A stretch of 55,260 bases of DNA. Source: Trichosphaerium sp. ATCC 40318 (lineage: Eukaryota > Discosea > Flabellinia > Trichosidae). This document shows, piece by piece, positions 1 to 9,701 of the stretch. Both the position numbers and the translations under genes were made by a program. The notes under the pieces are model-generated. The model had not been told where the DNA came from and did not search any database. It saw only the letters and a list, made by a program, of their open reading frames with translations. How positions within the stretch are numbered: position 1 is the stretch's first letter; every line of letters begins with the position of its first letter. The stretch lies in the NCBI GenBank assembly GCA_038496445.1, contig JALMLS010000004.1:1-55260 (forward strand), in the 5' to 3' direction.

Positions 1-206
1 CTCACTTGTAGTAAAAATCTTTTTGCTATTGTAGAATAAAGATCTGTCTCAAACGAGTTTTTCCAAAAGCGTTTGCTTGCTATTTTTCTGAAATCCAAGC
101 ATCGTTTTTTTTTGTGCATCTATCTCTTTTATTATTTGTAATTACAGCAAGAAAGCGCTTTGGTTTCTATTTTTTTTTTTTTACATCAAGTATATTTTTT
201 ACATCC

Positions 207-2638
207 TTAGAAGGGTTGGTTTGTTGGAAATTCTAATGGTGGTTGCGTGTGGTGCTGTGGTGCGCCAGTATTATATGCAGCTAGGTAGCTGTTAGTATGA
301 AGTAGAGAGCAAAACAAAATAACCTGGTGGTATGACAGAAGTCCTTATTGGTTGCTGGGTATTATAACCGTAGCCTTGAGTAGTCGGCACAGCGTTTGGA
401 GCCGGGACGGGCGATGCAAAAGGTGGATTGGATTGCTGTGTATTTGCGTATTATAACGGGATTCACTGGTGATGTGTGTTGAGTGGAGCGGGTTGAGCGT
501 ATACAGGAGTAGTCTTGGGGGTTGATAATGCTGTGTTGTGTGAGATGGTGGGCGCGATGGGCGCTGAGCTGGTTTTGCATATCTAGGGTATTGTTGTGAA
601 GGCTTGTGTGCACGTGCAACAGGTATATTGCTGTAATGTGTGTTTGAGTAACTTTGGTGTCCCGCTGAGTTAGCGTGAGGCAGTGGGTCGGAGTAAAATA
701 TGGATGGTTGCTGATAGGCGCTACATACTTTTGTGAGTAACCATAAAAAAAGCACTGCAAAGTCAACTTTTTCTTACTTTGTAGCATCAGGTGCTGATGG
801 AGCTCGTTTTGTGTAAGAGTCATCACGTACAATGCGTGTAGGGGCAAGTATGACTTTCCCTGCGGTTTGATACTACAACTTTGAGTTAGCTTTGTGTGTA
901 AAGGAAAAAAGTGTACCTGCTTGGTAGCGACGACACACGCTGCTTCTGCTGAGTGAAATGTAGTTCTATTGTCATGTCTTGCGGAATATATGATGACGGC
1001 TTTAAGGCACCCGCAAACACATTATCGATCTCTGGAACAGGAATAACAATACGGGAAGATTTCACAAAATTCGTGTGAAATGTGTATCTTTTGCTTAGTA
1101 TTAGTGAACTAACGGCATCATGTGACATACCTAAACAATGGAACAAGAGGGTACTTTGCTGCTGCCTTTATACCAACAATGGTTCCGTGCACTATTGTAA
1201 GTGAGTATCCAATATGAAAAAGCAATTACATACACCTGTTCAAAGTTTTACCAAAATGTACAGAGTTTTTTTGCGATGTGAAAGAACTTTAGTTGCACTC
1301 CTCCTCTTACAAATGTCTGGACAAATGTTATGGTTAAACTATATTAGTACCATAGAGGTACCTTTATCTCCATATCAATAATGCGATCATCCTTCCAGAC
1401 ACTAGTGCCAACAACTTCCTTTATTTGTGCCCTGGGAGCTGCCAGTTCCATTACTTTTATAACTGGCGTGCATGCGCCACCTGTAAGTAGCTACGTTAGA
1501 AAAACATTGTTCACACGTGTAAAACAACTTATGGGTTGTAACAATTACCTGTGTACGACTTTTTAAACGAAACTGTACCGCCGCCCCTTCCACAAGTGGT
1601 ACAGGTTTGATGATAACTTTGTCCAAAAACAGTTTTTTGGGCGAGTCAAATCCATGTTAGTACGCATTACTTTTTCGAAGTAGTGTACTGTCCTGCGGTG
1701 ACATATTACTTTCTGCTGTTTGAACGCTATTGGTACTTACCTGACCTGGCTTGGAAGTACCACATTGAGTCCGTTTTTGCTTCTGTGTTCATTAAAAAAT
1801 TTGATTGCTTCATCCGCTGTTTTGCATTTTCCGGAGCGAAGCAAGTACGAACTAACGTTAAATATCTTAGTAGGCGCGTGACTTATAGTATACATACCAT
1901 ACTATAGTTCCGGTTCTTGACCGACCTGCAAGGCAATGGACAGCCGCTACATTGCGTGCATCACTCTTGATATATGCGTCCATATCGCTTACAATGGTCT
2001 TTAGTAACGTCAGTGATGGCGCCCTAGTTTGAACATTCAATGAATGGCACGTGAACATTGAAACTTTTTTTTTTTTCTTATTTTGATGCAGTTTAAATGT
2101 CGTCTACACGCACGAGTGGTCTGGAAATCCATATTCTTTGACTTGATTGTGAAAAGCGTGGTAATCGTACTTGTCGGTACTCACATTGTATACCTGTTAA
2201 ACGTGTACGAAATGAGTGGGTGCTAATTTGGGGGTGGTTGACGATACTGACGTACTTTGTAATGCCCAGGATGCTTTGAATTCAGAAAATTTGCAACCGA
2301 CTTTACATTGTTTCGCCAATTCTGCAATTTTGTATTTAATTATAATTTGTGCCGTTTAGAAATTGCGTTGTGTACGCTCATAGCGTAAAATTGGCGAGTA
2401 AGCTTTTACCTGTGATACACCTTCCCCAGGAATACCCATTGCGATCACATTATCTGTGATGTACCTATTAGGCTACTTTTAGAGGCTGCATGTATTTTCG
2501 TAAGCGATTTACGTTAGATCCAGGTCAAAGCCATCAACTTTATGCCTGTATTTATCACCAGATACTTGAGATGCAATTAGATGTACAAATACGTTAAAGT
2601 ACTTTGTGCTAACCTAATTCGCGCATTTTTTTCTTCAT
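207..2638 (-). pseudogene. PTEN-like phosphatase, frame-disrupted left copy
   Basis: Mirror copy of the PTEN-like gene at 9702-12140. The phosphatase signature HCLAGRSRTGT is still readable near 1905-1950, and most exon borders are the same. The region for the Pro/Gln-rich tail (about 300-850) has several one-base indels relative to the right arm, so the reading frame breaks into two overlapping ORFs instead of one. Either this is a decaying duplicate, or the sequence here is simply less accurate, as expected at a poorly covered contig end. The homopolymer nature of most differences favours the second view. Any count of PTEN genes in this genome should treat this copy with caution. Confidence 0.75.
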
Positions 2639-2729
2639 TGTGAGGAAAGGTAGGCTGTGTTTAATTACCAGGTCGTGTGATTGTGTTTACAAAAAGAAAC
2701 AATAAAAAGCCTTACGCCAACGCAAGTCA
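2639..2729. promoter_or_regulatory. Shared divergent promoter, left copy
   Basis: Only about 91 bp separate the start codons of the divergent PTEN-like and ECO1-like genes, so both promoters must lie in or overlap this stretch. It contains AT-rich tracts but no motif that I recognise with confidence. Confidence 0.5.
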
Positions 2730-4320
2730 ATGCATTTAAAAAAAAAAGTGTGTAACAGTTTTTCTCCCTTATATGCAATGCAACACTCTATAACCTCTTT
2801 TTTTGGTGCCAAGGCCAACGTCAACCCGCATTTGAGCAAATTACCTGGAACGTCACCGCGCAGGCGAAAAAATAACCGCTCGTTTACAAATCAAAGTAAA
2901 ACGTTGAGCAGTTCGCCTATAAGTAGAATTGGTAATTTGAAACGCAAACGAGCCACAGAAACAAAAAAAGGGCGCAGTGTGTTTGATTTTAATGAAACAA
3001 GCCCCGTGAAGAAGCGCAAAGTAGTTAAAAAGAAGAAGGTGCTCAATACGCTACGATTTTATACTCTCCAACCGAAAGGGTACTGACGCACAAGTTAGAC
3101 ATCTAACCCAGAGAAAGACCAATACCTAATCGATTTCGGGCAAAATGGTACGTTTGTAAAGTTTCTGTAGCGCAATAAATCACCAACACGTTTTTTCGCG
3201 TAGGCTTAAAGGAGGAGACATGCCCAGTGTGTAATATGACGTACTGCCCCTCCAATCCAAAAGATGTTCGCATACACAACAAATTACATGACAAAATAAC
3301 TGGACAGACGCCAATACGATTGATTTGCCAATTACGTGCAGTTTTTATAAACTTATTTTGCAGTACAAGCTTTGTTTTTTTTTGAATTTCGCGCCACCGT
3401 CCTTTCTGACTTGTACAAGGCTTGGAAATCGATGACTGTAGTGCGTCGATGGCAAACGACACCAAAATCTTATGTGATTTCGATCGACACGCAATCGGCA
3501 GAGTATCAGCGCACAAAGGTGCAAGAAATACGGTAATGCTCTCACTCGCCTTGTTAAAATCATTCTGACAGGCTGATTATTATAGTAAAATGGTGATGCT
3601 ATGCTAAAATTCTCACACGACGTTACGCGTGTGCCCAATTGTGAGAAGGTGATGAACGGTTGTAGTGGTTTACTTCTTGTTGACGTTGCTGTTAGACGTT
3701 TGTTTATATAGAGGGGAAGAAAGTTCTTGGCTGTGTTGTGGCTGAACGCATTAAAAAGGCATTTCCTTTATTGACGGATTCAAAAAAAAGTTCACCTGGT
3801 GATGTGCGTTAAAACTAGATGGGTTTTTAATGTTGCTGATACTTCTAGGCCGATACACTTGATGACGCAACTGTATCAGAGAATAGTGATAAACCTGAGG
3901 AAAAAGAAAATCAACCACCCAGTTCAGGTAGGTGCAATAAATTGTTGTGTAATGCTGATATGATAGTCCTAGAAAATGTTTCTGGCTCCATAAGGTACAA
4001 TGCTCAAGATTCTAGATTAGCTATGATTGGTATATCACGTGTTTGGGTATTTTCTAAATCTAGGCGTCAAGGCATAGCCACCAAGTTGCTTAATGTTGCA
4101 AGGTAATATTGTTGTAAAAAACCTAACATAACGTTATTTGTTTCAGGTCACAATTTGTTTATGGTAATGTTGTAGACAAAACAAAGATTGCATTTTCCCA
4201 ACCTACAGCTGAAGGCTTTGCATTTGGAAAAAAGTATTAGTGTTAATTAATGTGGATTGTCATTAATTTTTGTGTAGGTATTTTGATCAAAAAAGCTTTT
4301 TAGTGTATCCTTTGGATTAA
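2730..4320 (+). CDS. ECO1/ESCO-like cohesin acetyltransferase, left copy
   Basis: Copy of the gene at 8031-9610 (opposite orientation), with the same start, C2H2 zinc finger and acetyltransferase exons. Two differences matter. At about 3077 one G is missing before a splice donor, so the frame is kept only if an alternative acceptor is used. At about 3320-3340 there are 11 extra bases in the exon after the zinc finger. The catalytic C-terminal exons (about 3970-4320) are the same as in the right arm. The left version may be functional, a new pseudogene, or an inaccurate reading of the same locus. The stop codon is at 4318-4320, and the gene points toward the telomere-like spacer. Confidence 0.7.
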
Positions 4321-4644
4321 TGAAGGTTATTTCAAATTGTAAAATAAATATAAAGTAAAAGCATGTATGTACTGTTAATAATTGGTAAACAATATTATTT
4401 GTATGTAGGTTTTAAATGTACAATGTAATTGGTTTATAGTTTAATCAACAGTTTGAAACTGTCACATACATCTTTGAATTGTTTTACAAAAGTAAAATCT
4501 TGTAAAGCTCTAAAACAACTATTTAATTCTAAAACTAAGCAGTAGTGTTTGGTTACAGTAAATAGTTATAGGTACAAACAATATACAAATAGATAATAGT
4601 ATTTGAAGCTTGTAAAGGCCAACATTGCATAAGCAAAAATGTAT
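4321..4644. other. Noncoding inner flank of left arm
   Basis: AT-rich sequence between the ECO1-like stop and the telomere-like tract. No credible ORF is present. It is repeated in reverse orientation at about 7705-8030. Confidence 0.6.
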
Positions 4645-4890
4645 AACCCTAACCCTAATTTTGCTTAGGGTTGTAAACCTAACCCTAGCCCTAAATCAAA
4701 TTTGCAACTACCAGATAAAACCCTAGCCCTAACCCTAAACCCTAACCCTAAACCTAAACCCTAAACCCTAACCCTAACCCCCTAAAAAAACTCCTACCCC
4801 TAATTTACAAACCTCTAATGTTCGTGAAACCCTAGTATCACTGAATTAGGGTTTTTGACACTAGGTTAGGGTTTAAACCCTAATTTTCGC
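4645..4890 (+). repeat. Telomere-like CCCTAA/CCCTAAA tract
   Basis: Degenerate array of CCCTAA, CCCTAAA and CCCTAGC units on the plus strand. It is densest at 4720-4790, with about a dozen units, and has scattered TTAGGG-orientation units toward 4890. The inverted-repeat junction (4733/4734) lies inside it. Plus-strand CCCTAA is the orientation expected at a left-hand chromosome end. The mix of 6- and 7-base units means this could be a degenerate telomere or interstitial telomeric sequence. Confidence 0.85.
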
Positions 4891-6642
4891 TGATTCTCAT
4901 TCAGTGAACCAAATACCAAAAAAGGGCAAGTCTTGCTCATTAAGCGAAAATAAACACTGAATATTAAAAAACTTAGTACTTTTACAAAAAACACCTCATA
5001 ACTCTACACCAAGGTAATATATATTGCTCATAATTTATATACAACAAATCAAGGCATATAACATACGATACATTAAGCGCTACATGTATGATGATATACA
5101 TGGCGAGTATCAGGCAACCCTAATGGATAAAACTATAAAATGACAAAAAATATTTATTTGTTATCACTACTAAATGCCATGATCATTTAGGACTAAATCA
5201 TTTTATTTCTATGTAGCTACAATATAATACTAATAAAAATATTTTGTATGATAACATAGATGATATTAAAACTGTTATTTACATCATTTTTTAATACAAA
5301 TAGCATTTTTGTATGTTGACATTGAGAAAAAACCTTTAATTTAGCACTAAGATGATATATTCTTTTATAAAAGGTATGTTATATATCTAATAATCAAATA
5401 TAAAAACAATTATATTATGTTATTTTTAACATAAGTGGCCTTGATAGACAGTATGATCCAAAAAAAAAATAAAAAACTATAATTCTCAAAAAACAAGCTG
5501 TGTCGCTGCATTAAAAACATCTATGTATTCATGTTCACAAGTCATCGACCACCATGCTTGAGATCATGTATGTGCAATAGATTGCAAATATATGATATAA
5601 GTCCAACAAAATAGATGAATTGCATAAACACACACCAAAAAAAATTATTGGCACTAAAAAAGCTCTATGCCAATATAATTTTACACCCATGAAAACATAT
5701 CCAAATGGATAGAAATAGCCATATAACAAAGATATATGGCATCAAGAGGTATCATGGAGGCAAAGCTGTTTTTTGCAAAATGCATTTTTTTGGTTTTTTA
5801 CCATAAAGTATGATTGTAGGTAGCTTCATCAAGATCATCTATGTATATAAATAAATTACAAGATGATGCCATGATGTTTGTTAATAGGAAAATGAAGAAT
5901 CGCACACCATAGATAATAATGGGGGGCTTGTGCATCAACGAACAATGTCATCATTTTTGCCAAAAGGGCACAAACTCAAAATGCTTCTAAGCCTTCAAAT
6001 CCAACCATCATTTTTTGTTTTTATATAGGCTTAAATAAATAAAGTATATAAGATGGCATAACAATTTAAAGTAAATATTCATAGGGGGTATGGTGAACGA
6101 CCACTAAAAAATGAAAAAATGGAGGAAATTTCTACATTTTCCTTAATTTGGATCGCATATATGCCACCCCACCAAATAACTGTATACCTCTTATTATTGC
6201 TATGCAAGTACTACATATCCTCAGTCGCCATCGATCCATCATGTTGTTGGCCGTGACCATTTCGAAAACATATGCTATAAAAGGTAAAACATATAAATTA
6301 ATTAATAACTATTCATGATGGACAGGTATGACAAAATAGATGAATGCATTGGATTTCTTGAGCAAAATGGCATACATGTATATGCATAAGTGAATTATAG
6401 GTGATCATGTAACTGCAGCCTCCAAGCAAAGATGTGCTCAATTTTTTGCTAAAAAAATCCCATTGGAAAAATCAAAAAAAATCCAAAAATCAAAGAATGG
6501 CTCACCAAATCGACGTATACTGCTATAAAATCCTACAAACCACCAGCAATCGGGTAATTTATGCCAATGTATAAGGTACAAAAAACGAAATTGGCTTAAG
6601 CGATATGATAAGGTATGCGGTAATGCATGGTTCAAATTAAAT

Positions 6643-6659
6643 CCCTAACCCTAACCCTA
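6643..6659 (+). repeat. Short interstitial CCCTAA cluster
   Basis: Nearly three consecutive CCCTAA units in otherwise AT-rich sequence, in the same orientation as the tract at 4720-4790. Confidence 0.8.
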
Positions 6660-6854
6660 CTCATATGCAATTCCAAAAGTAATACTCTAAGAATTCTATG
6701 GGTAATACTTACGGAATTTCATATAAATTCAATGGAATGAAGGAAGAGTTTTTTCCGTCTATTTTTCCCATAGGAAAACAGGGTGGATTACTTAAAAATT
6801 CCCATTTCTATTTTACTACTGAATATCTTGGATTTCCTCATTTTTTCACATGAA

Positions 6855-7420
6855 GCGCTTTGCTTCAAAATGCATTCCACTGTGAGGTTTGTATGTACCG
6901 CTTCGCTAAATAATGCATTCCACTTTTAAATATTGCAATTCTTATTTCACTACAATACTTTGGATTTCCTCATTTTTTCGTATAAAGCGCTTTGCTTCAA
7001 AATGCATTCCACTTTGAGGTTTATACATGTACCGTTTTGCTAAATAATGCATTCCACTTTAGGTATTATATTCTTTTTTCATTATAATATCTTGGATTTT
7101 TTCATTTTTTTCACATGAAGTGCTTTGCTTCAGAATGCATTCCACTGTAAGCACCGCATATGTGCCGCTTCGCTGAATAATGCATCTGATATTAGGTGTC
7201 GCATGCATACCGCTTCGCTACAGTATCTTAGATTCTTTTAATTTTTTTTTCACATTAGGTTTTGTAATATGGCGCTTCGCTTCAGAATGCATTCCACCAT
7301 AATCTCTGCATGCCTACCGCTTTGCTACATAATGCATTCCACTTTAGGTCCCGCATGCATGCCGCTTTGCTACAAATTGTTGGATTCTATGAGTTTTTTG
7401 CTTTTTTGCTGCTTTGCTAC
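6855..7420 (+). repeat. Satellite: 44-bp units in a ~132-bp higher-order repeat
   Basis: About ten degenerate units sharing GCTTYGCT, then AATGCATTCCACT. Long units start at 6855, 6987 and 7120 (spacing 132 and 133 bp). Each is followed about 44 bp later by a variant unit and then a T-rich linker containing TTGGATTT and CATTTTTTC. After 7166 the order decays to single units about 44-60 bp apart. The array shows two-level periodicity typical of satellite evolution by unequal exchange. It does not encode a continuous reading frame. Confidence 0.85.
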
Positions 7421-7445
7421 AGAATGTTGTCATTGTGACCCTATA

Positions 7446-7554
7446 ATATATCGCTTTGCGATATATTTCTACACAGTGCTTCGCACTGTTACATAGTACT
7501 ATATGTATAAGTATCGGCAACGTATGTTGCCTACATGCTGTTTAGCAACAGCAT
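7446..7554. repeat. Cluster of four perfect hairpins
   Basis: Four back-to-back perfect inverted repeats with different stems. They are ATATATCGC/GCGATATAT (7446-7466, loop TTT), ACAGTGC/GCACTGT (7473-7489, loop TTC), GGCAAC/GTTGCC (7516-7531, loop GTAT) and ATGCTGTT/AACAGCAT (7535-7554, loop TAGC). Stems are 9, 7, 6 and 8 bp and loops 3-4 nt. They lie between the satellite and a telomere-like tract. Confidence 0.85.
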
Positions 7555-7563
7555 AGATCATAG

Positions 7564-7704
7564 TCCCTAACCCTAATTGGCTTCTAGGGTTTAACCCTAA
7601 TCGTTGTTTAAATCTGTTAGGGCTAGGGTTTTATCTGGTAGTTGCAAATTTGATTTAGGGCTAGGGTTAGGTTTACAACCCTAAGCAAAATTAGGGTTAG
7701 GGTT
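7564..7704 (-). repeat. Second telomere-like tract (mostly TTAGGG)
   Basis: 7564-7600 has CCCTAA-type units. From 7616, inside the right arm, the tract is mostly TTAGGG/CTAGGG, matching 4645-4733 in reverse complement. Together the two tracts flank the spacer as CCCTAA on the left and TTAGGG on the right. Confidence 0.8.
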
Positions 7705-8030
7705 ATACATTTTTGCTTATGCAATGTTGGCCTTTACAAGCTTCAAATACTATTATCTATTTGTATATTGTTTGTACCTATAACTATTTACTGTAACCAA
7801 ACACTACTGCTTAGTTTTAGAATTAAATAGTTGTTTTAGAGCTTTACAAGATTTTACTTTTGTAAAACAATTCAAAGATGTATGTGACAGTTTCAAACTG
7901 TTGATTAAACTATAAACCAATAATACATTGTACATTTAAAACCTACATACAAATAATATTGTTTACCAATTATTAACAGTACATACATGCTTTTACTTTA
8001 TATTTATTTTACAATTTGAAATAACCTTCA
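7705..8030. other. Noncoding inner flank of right arm
   Basis: Mirror of 4321-4644: AT-rich, no credible ORF. It contains the 3' flank of the ECO1-like gene. Confidence 0.6.
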
Positions 8031-9610
8031 TTAATCCAAAGGATACACTAAAAAGCTTTTTTGATCAAAATACCTACACAAAATTAATGACAATCCACAT
8101 TAATTAACACTAATACTTTTTTCCAAATGCAAAGCCTTCAGCTGTAGGTTGGGAAAATGCAATCTTTGTTTTGTCTACAACATTACCATAAACAAATTGT
8201 GACCTGAAACAAATAACGTTATGTTAGGTTTTTTACAACAATATTACCTTGCAACATTAAGCAACTTGGTGGCTATGCCTTGACGCCTAGATTTAGAAAA
8301 TACCCAAACACGTGATATACCAATCATAGCTAATCTAGAATCTTGAGCATTGTACCTTATGGAGCCAGAAACATTTTCTAGGACTATCATATCAGCATTA
8401 CACAACAATTTATTGCACCTACCTGAACTGGGTGGTTGATTTTCTTTTTCCTCAGGTTTATCACTATTCTCTGATACAGTTGCGTCATCAAGTGTATCGG
8501 CCTAGAAGTATCAGCAACATTAAAAACCCATCTAGTTTAACGCACATCACCAGGTGAACTTTTTTTTGAATCCGTCAATAAAGGAAATGCCTTTTTAATG
8601 CGTTCAGCCACAACACAGCCAAGAACTTTCTTCCCCTCTATATAAACAAACGTCTAACAGCAACGTCAACAAGAAGTAAACCACTACAACCGTTCATCAC
8701 CTTCTCACAATTGGGCACACGCGTAACGTCGTGTGAGAATTTTAGCATAGCATCAACCATTTTACTATAATAATCAGCCTGTCAGAATGATTTTAACAAG
8801 GCGAGTGAGAGCATTACCGTATTTCTTGCACCTTTGTGCGCTGATACTCTGCCGATTGCGTGTCGATCGAAATCACATAAGATTTTGGTGTCGTTTGCCA
8901 TCGACGCACTACAGTCATCGATTTCCAAGCCTTGTACAAGTCAGAAAGGACGGTGGCGCGAAATTCAAAAAAAAACAAAGCTTGTACTGCAAAATAAGTT
9001 TATAAAAACGCACTGCAATCGTAATTGGCGTCTGTCCAGTTATTTTGTCATGTAATTTGTTGTGTATGCGAACATCTTTTGGATTGGAGGGGCAGTACGT
9101 CATATTACACACTGGGCATGTCTCCTCCTTTAAGCCTACGCGAAAAAACGTGTTGGTGATTTATTGCGCTACAGAAACTTTACAAACGTACCATTTTGCC
9201 CGAAATCGATTAGGTATTGGTCTTTCTCTGGGTTAGATGTCTAACTTGTGCGTCAGTACCCCTTTCGGTTGGAGAGTATAAAATCGTAGCGTATTGAGCA
9301 CCTTCTTCTTTTTAACTACTTTGCGCTTCTTCACGGGGCTTGTTTCATTAAAATCAAACACACTGCGCCCTTTTTTTGTTTCTGTGGCTCGTTTGCGTTT
9401 CAAATTACCAATTCTACTTATAGGCGAACTGCTCAACGTTTTACTTTGATTTGTAAACGAGCGGTTATTTTTTCGCCTGCGCGGTGACGTTCCAGGTAAT
9501 TTGCTCAAATGCGGGTTGACGTTGGCCTTGGCACCAAAAAAAGAGGTTATAGAGTGTTGCATTGCATATAAGGGAGAAAAACTGTTACACACTTTTTTTT
9601 TTAAATGCAT
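8031..9610 (-). CDS. ECO1/ESCO-like sister-chromatid cohesion acetyltransferase
   Basis: Predicted nuclear lysine acetyltransferase that modifies the Smc3 subunit of cohesin during S phase. Seen in sequence: near the N terminus a PIP box, QHSITSFF (PCNA binding), then a Lys/Arg-rich disordered region. Next comes a C2H2 zinc finger, CPVCNMTYC followed by H and H at the usual spacing. The GNAT domain contains ISRVWVFSKSRRQGIATKL, the acetyl-CoA-binding RRxGIA motif, followed by IAFSQPTAEG and a C-terminal SFLVYP. This order (PIP, zinc finger, GNAT) is the family's standard layout. About six short introns are needed, including one splitting the final KKY-FDQ. Two in-frame ATGs exist (9610, and one just before the PIP box), and either could be the start. 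The gene is divergent from PTEN and duplicated in the left arm. Confidence 0.9.
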
Positions 9611-9701
9611 TGACTTGCGTTGGCGTAAGGCTTTTTATTGTTTCTTTTTGTAAACACAATCACACGACCTGGTAATTAAACACAGCCTACCTTTCCTCAC
9701 A
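9611..9701. promoter_or_regulatory. Shared divergent promoter, right copy
   Basis: 91 bp between the ECO1-like and PTEN-like start codons, so it must contain the start sites of both genes. AT-rich, with no specific factor site recognised. Confidence 0.5.

Larger units (their letters stand above)
1..4733 (+). repeat. Left arm of giant inverted repeat
   Basis: Base 1 pairs with base 12348 and base 4733 with base 7616. The arm is the near-identical reverse complement of 7616-12348 and carries a PTEN-like gene (minus) and an ECO1-like gene (plus). The outer 1 kb differs from the right arm mainly by one-base indels in homopolymers and a few substitutions, which break reading frames. The inner 2 kb is almost identical apart from one 11-nt difference near 3320-3340 and isolated one-base losses. 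Because the arm begins at base 1, it may continue beyond the window. Confidence 0.95.
4734..7615. other. Gene-poor spacer between the palindrome arms
   Basis: 2882 bp, strongly AT-rich, with no protein that I can recognise. The small ORFs in it look random. It contains, in order, the main telomere-like tract (to about 4890), AT-rich DNA rich in ATGATA/TATAT motifs (4900-6640), a short CCCTAA cluster (6643-6659), a satellite array (6855-7420), four consecutive hairpins (7446-7554) and a second telomere-like tract (from 7564). Overall it resembles subtelomeric DNA. Confidence 0.7.

Noticed and set aside
3103-3638. Two overlapping minus-strand ORFs (97 and 137 residues)
   Set aside because: They are antisense to the ECO1-like gene, whose zinc finger and acetyltransferase exons on the plus strand are conserved. 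The mirrored ORFs at 8787-9236 are likewise shadows.
6855-7420. CRISPR-like array
   Set aside because: Units are degenerate, have no unique spacers of constant length, and the genome is eukaryotic.
5535-7496. Small ORFs in the spacer (for example 5535-5729, 6438-6635, 7269-7496)
   Set aside because: Short, compositionally odd and, for the last, made of satellite repeats. No family resemblance or splice context.
4645-7704. Simple head-to-head telomere fusion
   Set aside because: A fusion would read TTAGGG then CCCTAA. Here CCCTAA is on the left of the spacer and TTAGGG on the right.
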